Source of the DNA: Closterium sp. Naga37s-1
Taxonomy: Eukaryota; Streptophyta; Zygnematophyceae; Desmidiales; Closteriaceae
DNA: 64,000 nucleotides
Assembly (NCBI GenBank): GCA_947471745.1
Contig: CANJKZ010000013.1
Location: forward strand, 992,001-1,056,000
Direction: 5' to 3'
Below, piece by piece: positions 32,823-43,977 of this stretch; within the stretch, counting starts at the first letter, position 1, and every line of letters begins with the position of its first letter. Both the position numbers and the translations under genes were made by a program. The notes beneath the pieces were generated by a model that saw only the letters and a list, made by a program, of their open reading frames with translations, was not told the origin of the DNA and made no database searches.

Positions 32823-35800
32823 TCAGGGTTGAGTCCTTGGTAGGGATGTTGCACCTAGCACATTACCCCCCATTCTAGAACTAAACGCTCCCGATATTCC
32901 TTCAAAAAGCGATCTGACAGCTATCGGTTGGCGACTAGGGGGAGCTGTGCGGGGCCGATGATTCCCGTACTGCTGCTCCCCCTGTTGCACCGATTGCTGC
33001 GAGTCTCCCTGTGCAATTAAATAATTCGACGATGAAGGATGGTGGTTACCAATGTACTGCCGTGCGTTACCTCTGTTACCGCTCCCAATCGCAAGTGCCG
33101 CCGCTGTCATTCTCTCCAGCTCAGCGTCTGACGTGGCAACTCTGCTGCTGCTAGTCACACTGGCCTGGCTGCTTCTCATGCTGACGTCAGCGAATACAGA
33201 AGGTGACGTGTCAAGAGACCCGGGAGACACAGCTGGCATGTCATCCACCATCAATTGGACCTCCTCCAGGGAGGAAGCTTCCATGAAGGTTTCCACCATC
33301 CTGCAGCAGGGAGAGAAGTTGCGAGGGAGGACGGAAAATGAGCACGAGAGGGCGAATGGAGAGCAGACAGGTTGGTAGAAGCAGCCAGGGTGAGGAGAGC
33401 AGGCATGGCGGGAAGAGCAAGAAGGCAGATTCAGTGGATGAGAAAGGTGCGGCTGCAGCAGGGAAGGTTATCACACCCGTTGCCCGTTGCCCAGTGAAGA
33501 ACCTACCTCAGCACCTCACGATTATCAGATTCTAAGGCGCTTAAGAAGACGTTTTTATCTCACACATTCAAGAGATAAACTGAGCTCTAGATGCCCCACT
33601 GACTGACCTGTCTGCTGCCAGCGCCCTCTCCTCCATGGCTGCTAGCTTCTGCCTCGCACATTGGAATCTACCTCTCTGCTTGCAACAGCACCGCATGCCC
33701 AGTGGCGATTGAGTTCCCTCATACTTTGCGATTGAAAGTCTACCTCATGACTACGTGCCCCACTGACTGACCTCTCTGCTGCCACCGCCCTCTCCTCCAT
33801 GGCTGCTAGCTTCTGCCGCGCGTCCCGACTGCTCTCCTGTGCGATACAAAGGAAGGGAGGAGACGGCTTAAGAGGTGCCTTGACAGATCCAAGAGAGATG
33901 AGATGAGACCACCTCTGAGTTGCCTGAGCAGTGCTGCCAGCGCCCTCTCCTCCATGGCAGGGAGTTTTTGAGAATTCTCAAAAAGGGAGTTTTTGCAGGG
34001 AGTTTTTGAGAATTCTCAAAAAGGGAGTTTTTGCAGGGAGTTTTTGAGAATTCTCAAAAACTCCCTGCAGTTGCCTGAGCAGTGCTGCCAGCGCCCTCTC
34101 CTCCATGGCTGCTAGCTTCTACGCCACTTCCCCACTACTCTCCTTCATGCCATAGATGGGAAGAGGGGAGTAGACTGATGGCTGCCAGCCTCTGCCTTGC
34201 GTCTTGACTGCTCTCCTAAACGAATCTGCAAGACACCAGCCGGTATTTAAGCGCAAGAAAATGCCGCAAGCTCCCTCTGCTGCATGACTGCTAGATTCCG
34301 CCTCGCGGCTCAACTGCCCTCCTGCCACTGCATCTCATGCAGCACTGTAACGTACCGGTCAGCACCACACATCACGGTGCATCACATGACCATACACGAG
34401 GATTCTGGTGCCCGAACAATTCATTGCCGCACCAGGCCGGACCACACGACAGAGCACAGCACCGCACCGCACCGCACTGTACTTCACCACTCCAAATTCC
34501 CACAGCGTACCGCGAGCATCTCCATGGTGTTCTTCTGAGTCTCCACCTGCTGAGCATTGCACACCTCTGCCCCAAACCAGACCAGACCAGACCACACCAC
34601 ACAGCACAGCACAGGACTGCACCGCTTTACATACCGCGAGCATCTCAATGACGTTCTTCTGCGTCTCCACCTGCTGTGCATTGGCCGCTATAATGTCCTC
34701 CATGTCCTTGGCTGCTCGCTCCAGCCTCTGCTCCATGTGGAGATGAGGAGGGAGAGGGGAGAGGGGGGAGGGAGGAGGGTTGATCAGAGTGAAGGAGAGA
34801 GGCTTGCTGTGCATTGGCCGCTATAATGTCCTCCATGTCCTTGGCCGCTCGCTCCAGCCTCTGCTCCATGTGAATTGGGGGGAGAGGGTGGGAACGGAGG
34901 GACAGTGGGTGAGGGGCTTGCTGTGCGTTGGCCGCTATAATGTCCTCCATGTCCTTGGCTGCTCGCTCCAGCCTCTGCTCCATGTGGAGATGAGGAGGGA
35001 GAGGGGAGAGGGGGGAGGGAGGAGGGTTGATCAGAGTGAAGGAGAGAGGCTTGCTGTGCATTGGCCGCTATAATGTCCTCCATGTCCTTGGCTGCTCGCT
35101 CCAGCCTCTGCTCCATGTGAATTGGGGGGAGAGGGTGGGAACGGAGGGACAGTGGGTGAGGGGCTTGCTGTGCGTTGGCCGCTATAATGTCCTCCATGTC
35201 CTTGGCTGCTCGCTCCAACCTCTGCTCCATGCACATGACGACGGGGGCGCGGGGGGAAAGGAGGGGGGGGGGGAGAGAACGGAGTGATATGGAGGGGACT
35301 GGTGTGAGTTGGTTGCGATTATGTTCTCCATGTCCTCTGCTGCTCGCTCCAGCCTCTCTGCTTGGCAAGTGCGAGGGGCAGAGGGGCAAAGGGGAAGAGG
35401 GGCAAAGGGACAACGGAAGGAGGGGGAGGGAAGGGCAAATGCTGCTCCATGACTTTTGAGGCACCTCGTAAGGCTGCTCCACGTCCATGAGGGCGAAAGG
35501 AGCATCTTTAAGGCGTCTCATGGAGATGCTCCTCTATGTCTCCGCAGTAGAGGGGGAGGGGAAGAGGAGGGAGAAACGAGACGGAGGGAATGGCGCCTCA
35601 GAAACCACCACTCACCCTGCCCAGCCGCCCGATCTCTGCATCTCGCTCCTCCACCTTGTCCTGCAGCTCCTCAATCTCGCCCCTCATGCGCTCCTCCTTG
35701 CCAGCAATACCATCTCATAGCCTTACGACCCATCACCCACCACTCACCCTAGCAAGCCGCCCAATCTCCGCATCTCTCTCCTCCACCTTGTCCTGTAGCT

Positions 35801-38800
35801 CCTCAATCTCGCCCCTCATGCGCTCCTCCTTGCCACTCAGCGCGCCCAGCAGCGCCCCCACCTCCCTCTCCATCTCCGCGTCCTTGCCCCTCACCGCCTC
35901 CACCAGCGCGCGTGCCGCTTCTTCTTGTTGTTCCAACAGCAATCGAGTGGACGCTTCCTGCTGCGCTTCCATGGCCCTCTGCTGCTGCGCTATCTCCCTC
36001 CTGTGGGCTTCGATTTGCCTGCGCGCCACAATGAGTTCGTTCTCCAGCTCATCCATCTGACGAGAACATGGGAGGGGCAACAGGGGGAGGGGCAACAGGG
36101 GGAGGGGCAACAGGGGGAGGGGGAACAGGGGGAGGGGGAACAGGGGGAGGGGCAACAGGGGGAGGGGCAACAGGGGGAGGGGCAACAGGGGGAGGGGGAA
36201 CAGGGGTGAAATCAATGAAGCCTCCTGCTGTGCCTCCATGGCCAACTGCCTCTGGGCGATCTCCCTCCAGTGGGCCTCTACCTGCTTAAGAGTGGACTTC
36301 AATCAGTGCATTCTCCAGCTCATCAAACTGAGGAGCAGGAGGGGGGGGGGGGGGAGAAGAGAGAACAGGGGAAGGGGCCACAAAGGCAAAATAAATCGAG
36401 CCTGCCCCTCCCGCTCCATCTCCCTCCTGTCCTGTGAGCCTCTGCCAGCATGCGTGCTGGAGCCTGTCACTGCCAGCATGCGTGCTGGAGCCTGTCACTG
36501 CCAGCATGCGTGCTGGAGCCTGTCACTGCCAGCATGCGTGCTGGAGCCTGTCACTGCCAGCATGCGTGCTGGAGCCTGTCACTGCCAGCATGCGTGCTGG
36601 AGCCTGTCACTGCCAGCGACTTTTGAGTCGACTCAAAAGACACCTGTCCTGTGAGCCACTACCGCATGCCACTGCCAGCGCATAAATTTGTAGGGAAACC
36701 GGGGAGCGAGAACACTGGCAACAAAGACCCAAGTGACTTTTGAGTCGACTCAAAAGTCACCTCATAAATTTGTAGAGAAACCGGGGAGCGAGAACACTGG
36801 CAACAAAGACCCAAGTGCTGCACACGTTACGGGCCCCAAGAGGGCCTGAAGTTGACTTATGAGGGGGGTTGTGGGTTACCTTTTTCAGCGAGGGCCTATA
36901 AGGGGAGTGAGTGGGGCAGCAAGGTACCTTAGCAGCGAGCGCCTGGTTGGTGGTGGACTGCCCCATCTCCACCATGGCTGCTTGCAGTGCCTCCGCCCTG
37001 CATGCATGGCATGGCATGGCATGCGGTGATGGGGTGATTGGGTGATGGGTTGATGGGGTGATAGGGATCGAATTTTGAGACGTCTCAAGATTGGACAGCC
37101 CCATCTCCACCATGGCTGCTTGCAGTGCCTCCGCCCTGCATGCATGGGGTGACGGGATGATGGGGGTGTGCGCATGGCAGGATGGGGTGTGCACATGGCA
37201 GGATGGGGTATGTGTTAGAAATAAGCAATGTTTGATGGTTCACAGAACAGTGTATGGGGTGACTGGAAGTGCGAATAGGATGATGGGATGTCCAAATGAG
37301 ACATGCGCATGCGGGGCATAGGATAGCTGCATGGGGGGAATGGGGCATATGCATGCGGGGAATGGGAAATATGCATGGGTTGCATGGGACATGCGAATGG
37401 GGGGCATGGGACATGCGAATGGGGGGCATGGGACATGCGAATGGGGGGCATGAGAAATCGTGGGCAAAAGCAGGGCATGCAGAAGCCTTGGGTATGAAGT
37501 GCAACACGAAGCAGCAGAACATCACAGGAGGGGGCAAGACCGAGTTCAACTCAACAACAGCGAGGCGAACTATATCCACTCTACTCAACCCTACTCCGCC
37601 CTACTCCACCCTACTCCACCCTACTCCACCCTACTCCACCCTACTCCACCCTTCTCCACCCTTCTCCACCCTTCTCCACCCTTCTCCACCCTTCTCCATT
37701 CCGCATCACACCGTCTCTGAATGGGCTCACCTGAGGATGGCTTCATCTCTCGCCTCCAGTGCAAACACCAGCTGCTCCTTGAGCCACGCCACCTAGTGGG
37801 TAGGAGCGTGGGGGGGGGGACGAGTCACAGAGTGTTGTGGCACGACTGAGGAGCACCTGGGGATGGTTGCACCTGAGGATGGCTTCATCTCTCGCCTCCA
37901 GTGCAAACACCAGCTGCTCCTTGAGCCACGCCACCTAGTGGGTAGGAGCGTGGGGGGGGGGACGAGTCACAGAGTGTTGTGGCACGACTGAGGAGCACCT
38001 GGGGATGGTTGCACCTGAGGATGGCTTCATCTCTCGCCTCCAGTGCAAACACCAGCTGCTCCTTGAGCCACGCCACCTGGTGGGTGGGACCGTGGGAGGA
38101 GGGGGACGATTCACAGAGTGTTGGTTCCACCTGAAAATGGCTTCATCTCTTGCCTCCAGTGAAAACACCAGCTGCTCCATGAGCCACGCCACCTGGTGGG
38201 AGGGACCGTGGGAGGGAGGGGCGGGAGAGGAGGCGGGGGAGTTGAGTCACACAAAGGGACGAGTTGAAGAGTGTTGGAGCACGACTGAAGTCATCTCGAG
38301 CCCCCGGTGCCAACACCAGCTGCTCCTTCAGCCATGCCACCTGGTGGGTGGGAGGGGACGAGCAGGGACGATTCTAAGACTGTTGTAGCGCAAATCATCA
38401 ATGCCTTACATGGGGGTGAGGACTGTCTGAAGAAGTGTTTTGAGACGTCTCAAAACACTTCTTCATACACGTAGGAATGCCTTACATGGGGGTGAGGACT
38501 GTCTGCTGGATCCCAAACAGCCGTCCCGTCTGTGCTGCACCTCACCTCACTTTGTGCCTGGAGCTTTGTCAGCAAATGAAAGGAAAATTCTTTGTAGATT
38601 TCGCAAAACAGCTCACCTGTGCTTCCAACTCTGTAGCCACTTCAACTCGCACGTGCCGTCCTCCTCTGCTCTCCGCACCCCCCTTTCCCCTTTCAAACAG
38701 CAGTCTCACCTGTGCCTGAACCACATACACCCCACCTGCACTCGCATCTCACCTGTGCTTGCAACTCTGTAGCCACTTCAACCCGCACATGCCGCCCTCC

Positions 38801-41800
38801 TCTGCTCTCCCCACCACCCTTCCCCCCCTCCACTCCTCCCAACCCCTCCCCATCCCTCCGTTCCTCCTGCTCCTCTCCACCCCCTCCTCTCCCACCACCA
38901 CCAGCACCCCTCTCCGCCACTCTCCACACATCTGCACTGCTCGTCCTGCCTATCCTCCCATGCACCCTTGCCTCTCCACCACCACTGCCACCACCACCAA
39001 CACCGCCACCACCAGCACCACCACCACCACCACCAGCACCACCAATACTGCCACCAGAACCAGCGCCACTGTATGTGGCAGCAGCATGACTTCTGGACTC
39101 CCGAATCGGAGCAGCATGACCTGCCCTGTCCGTATGGTGGTGCGGAGGGGGGTACCCCTCCGCTCCACCACCCACACCCACTCCCATGCCTGTGCCCATG
39201 CCCATGCCTGTGCCCATGCCCAACCCAGGGCTTCGCCTCTCGTTTAAGCTGTGTGGTCGAATGCCCCTGCCTCTCCCTCCAGCCGCTCTCCACTCCCTGC
39301 CATCCCCCTTATTGCTCGCCCCTTTACCGCTACTATCCGCCCCCCTTCCAACACTGGGCTGATGTCCAGAAAGTGACTGTGATTGTCGGAAATGTGACTG
39401 TAACGAGTCTGACGCCGAACCACCAGCACCGCTACTTCCCTTTGAATCAATACCCCTTTCCTCCTTCACTCTCCCCTTCTCCTTCCTGCTCCCCTCCCCC
39501 TCATGCCTTTTCTCCCGCACCTTCTCCCTCTTGCCCTCCCGCTCCTTCTCTCCCTTCTCCTTCCCACCACTCCTCTCGCCCCTCCTCCCCTTCTCCTTCC
39601 CTGTACCCTCACCGTCCTGAAACAACCCATCCCCCTCCAAAGCAACTGAAGGAGAGCTGGGGGACGGGGGGGAGAAGTCGGATGAGGGGGGGGAGGAGGG
39701 GGAGGAGGGGGGCGAGAAGGTGGGGGAGAGATCCGACTCTATCTCTGACGATCCCTTGCTCTTGCTCTTACTCTTGCTCCTGCTCTTGCTGCCTGTGGTG
39801 GCCGTGCTGCTTGCGCTGACAGCAGCAGCGGCAGCGGCAGCAGTGGCACTAGAATCAGCAGTAGCGGTGGCAGTATTCAAGCTCTCAACTCTAGCATCGA
39901 GTGCAAGGGACGGAACCTGGTTGAAACTGCTGCTGCGGCTGCTGCTGCTGCTGCCAGGGGCAAAGGACCCGCTTCGCAGCAGCAGCTCTGGGGACCGTTT
40001 CACCCTCTGCTGGTAACTGCTGGAAGCTGTTACAGTGGCAGCAGCAGTGGTAGCGGCAGTGGCAGTGGCAGGAGCAGAGGACCCCGTTCCATTTACTACT
40101 GCTGCATCTGAAGAAGCAACAACCGCAGACGCCTCTCTCTCTTCCGATACGGACGCCAGTGCTGCTGCTACAGCTGCTGCCGTCCCACCTCCCCCAGACT
40201 CCCCCACCCCTCTCTCTGCTCCTCCTCCTCCTCCTGCTGGCCTAACAGCAGCTTTTGACGCTGATGCTGAAACCGACCCATGAGCATGACCATGTGGGCG
40301 AGGCGGACCAATGAGCTCCTGCCACCTGGCACTACCCCACGGGTCCATTTCAGTGTCCCTCTCACCATCTGCTGCTGTCCCTTCACCCTCCCTTCCCCTC
40401 TCTCTCCCCCTCTCTCTCCCCACCTCCATCGCTCCTCCTCCCAGCATCGAATCCAGAGCCTCGACCACCGAGGCTGGCAGGGCCAGCTGAGTCCAAGCCT
40501 CTGCCGAACCAGCTGCTGTCAGTTCGGCGCCAGGTTCGGCGCCAGCTTTGGCACTAGCTACGGTTGATTCGTTAGGGTGGGAAGGAGCGTGTGAAGGGAA
40601 CTGCAGCGGTTGCACAGGGCAGATGAGGAAGGATGGAGCAGCAGGTGGGGAGAGGCGCGAGAGGGAGGAGGAGCGAGTGAGAGGGAGGGGAGGAGGGAGG
40701 GGATGCAGGAGCGTGTGTGGAGGGAAGGAGACGGGTGGGGGACAGTGACTAGGGAGCTTGAAGCTTGCAAGAGGGGAGTCTGGGGGAGTGAAGGACGGGG
40801 AGGAGAAGGCAGAGGAGGATGGGGACGCGTCTCCTCTTGGCCCCAAATCCCCCCCACTAGTGTCACCATCTCCGTTCTCGTTAGTAGCACTCTCAGTACC
40901 AACACTGCTTACCCTCCCCCCTGCGCCTCCTCCTGCCCTTCTCCCTTCCCCTTTACCTCCTGCTCGTCCCTCCTTCCTCCCCTTCTTCTCCCTCCCCTCC
41001 CTCCTCCTCTCCCCTTCATCCCCAAAAGCCCTGAGTCTCCCCAGTCTAGCAGCAGGCGAGGGGGAGGGCAGAACTGAGTCGTCAAACGATGAAGGGATCG
41101 ACAGCGGGGAGGCGTGGGAGGAGGACGGGCCGAGAGGGGAGCCGAGTGCGGTGCTGTGCGGTGCGAGCCTCTGCAGAACGGCCAGGGCCTCGGCGTGGAT
41201 CTTGGCAGTGCGTGTATTGCGGCAGCGCTTGAGCACCTCCCGCCGCTCGTCCACCCGGTGCATTATCGTGGGACGATGCTTGGTGCGCAGATCCTGAAAA
41301 GGGGAAGCGGTGGGTGGGGAAAGGGAGGGAAGGGGATGGAAGGCATGTTTTACTCCAAGGCAGCGTTTGAGCACTTCCCCCCGCTCGTCCACCCGGTGCA
41401 TTATGGTGGGGCGGTGCTTGGTGCGCAGATCCTGAAAGGGGGAAGGGCATGTGGGAGGGGAGAATGATTTGAGAGCATTCACAGGAATTGCTGCAACCCG
41501 GCGCTTGAGCACCTCCCACCGCTCGTCCACCCGATGAGTTATCGTTGGGCGGTGCTTCGTGCACAGATCCTAAGTTGGGGGAGGGGATGGAAGACTTATT
41601 ATACGGCAGCGCTTGAGCACCTCCCACCGCTCGTCCACTCGATGAGTTATCGTTGGGCGGTGCTTCGTGTGCAGATCCTGGGGGGAAGGAGGGAGAGGAG
41701 AGGAGAGGAGAGGAGAGCAATCAAGGAGAGCAGCGCTTTAGCACCTCCCAGCCCTCATCCACTCGATGCATCATGGTGGGGCGGTGCTTGGCGTGCTGGG

Positions 41801-43911
41801 ACCTGGTGGGGCGAGCGGCAGGATTAGGGAGAGGAGAAGCACCCACCAGCAACAACAACAGCTGCAGCAGCAGCAGCAGCAGCATTAACGCGCCTCACCT
41901 CGAGCATGGCCTCGTTGACGTCCATGTAGCCCACACATGCGGACAGCAGCAGCACATGCACGAGCACAAGCAACAACAGGAGCAGGAGCAGGAAACGCAC
42001 CACAAGCAGCATCACGGGCAGCACTACGCGCAGCAGCAGCAGCAGCACGCACGTACCTCCAGCATGGTTTCGTGACGTCCAAGTGGCCCACACGCGGAGA
42101 GCGCGAGCTTGGAGCTGTCAAAGGTGCTGTTTGCAGGAGCAGCGGCACTAGTACCACCAGCAAGAAGCAGCACACACCATTAACCGCACCGCAGCACAAG
42201 CAGCACGCCTCGCCTCGAGCATGGCTTCGTTGACGTCCATGTAGCCCACACATGTGTGGAGAGCAGCAGCACGAGCAGGAGAAGCAGCACTGGTACCAGC
42301 CCGAGTACCAACAGGAAGCACATACCTCCAGCATGGCTTCGTTGACGTCCATGTAGCCCACACACGCGGAGAGCACGAGCTGCGTGCTGTCGAAGGTGGA
42401 TGCTGCCATGGACTGCAGCGCTGACATCATGTCGCCCGTCTCCTGCATCGACAGGAGCAGCGTGGCTGGGCAGGAAAGGGAGGGAGAACATGAGCGGAAG
42501 GGATGGAGTAGTACTAGTGGCATGAAGGGGAGGGAGGGAAAGGGATAGCGGAATGGAAGACATGTACAGTGCACCATGTACACAGCACAGCACAGCACTG
42601 CACAGCACAGCACTGCGCCGCAGCACGAAGCACAGCAGAGTTCCGCACAGGAAGTACAGTGCATGTCGAGGAGGGCAAGGCATGTGCGGAAGAGCATGCT
42701 GCAATTGCGCTTATAAATGACGTCCCACACTCGCAGCACCGCACACCACACCACAGCACAGCACAGCACAGCACAGCACAGCACAGCACAGCACAGCACA
42801 GCACAGCACAGCACACCACCGCACAGCACAACACAGCACAGCACAGCACAGCACAGCACAGCACGTACAGTGCATGTCAAGGAGGGCGAGGCACGTGCGG
42901 AAGAGCATGCTGCGATTGCGCTCGTATAGGATGACGTCCCACACTCGCAGCACTGCAGATGACGGGGGGAAATAGGGGTTGAACCGAGAGGAAAAGGATG
43001 AGACAGAGTGAGACAACGAGACAATGTAAACATCATGTGAGACGGGAAAGTATGATAAGGCCTGGAAAGAGAGAAGGAGAGTTGCAGAGAGATAAGAGAG
43101 CAGAGAGGTAGAAAGGAAATGACAAGGCCTTGCTCTCACCGCTCTCCCAGGGAAGCACGTTGACGAAGACGGAGAGGAACCAGGGCCCTGTGATCCATGA
43201 GATCTGCACCCCCATTGTGTCCATGTGCTCCGCTGCATGGCGTGGGCGCGAGGGTGGAGTGGTGTGTGTGGTAGAAACAAGTGAGCACGTCAACAGACAG
43301 GGAATGTGATTGTGGGGATGTGAAATCGTAGAGGGTTTGAGATCGTTGAGAAAGACTGAGAGGAACCATGGCCCTGTGATCCATGAGATCTGCACTCCCA
43401 TTGTGTCCATGTGCTCCGCTGCATGGGGTGGGCGCCAGGGTGGAGTGGGTGGGTGTGGAATGGGGCCATGTGTGAACTTGAGTTGAGACAAGTGTGAACG
43501 TGTGAGAGTGAACAGCAGTCAAAGGCAACGCCCCATGATCCATGAGATCTGCACTCCCATTGTGTCCATGTGCTCCGCCGCAAGGCATGGTTGAGAGGGT
43601 GTGGTCAATGGGTGAGTGAACGAGAATCAAGACAGGCGTGAGTCTGTGAATCTGAACAACAAAGGGCAGGGCACGAAACAAGTCGGCAGAATGACAGACG
43701 AGGGCAACGCCCTGTGATGCAGGAGACGTGCACGCCCAGTGCATCCATGTGCTCCGCTGCATGGGGTGGACGAGAGGGTGGAGTGGGTGTGTGCAAGCAG
43801 GCCGCTGAGAAAGACAGAGATACAAAGGACCATTCGAGAGGAACCAAGGCCCTGTGATGCAGGAGACGTGCACGGCCAGTGCATCCATGTGCTCCGCTGC
43901 ACGGGGTAGGC

Positions 43912-43977
<66 letters not shown>

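Noticed and set aside
36443-36616. CRISPR-like array of 28-bp repeats
   Set aside because: Repeats directly adjoin without unique spacers, and the context is an intron of a eukaryotic gene.
39001-39250. Cys/Trp-rich or His-rich small proteins opposite the large TBC exon
   Set aside because: They are shadows of the Gly-rich coding strand (CCACCA and TGGTGG repeats).
43914-43974. (GA)n tract as a GAGA-type regulatory element
   Set aside because: It lies in an intron between exon copies, far from a promoter, and a plain microsatellite explains it.
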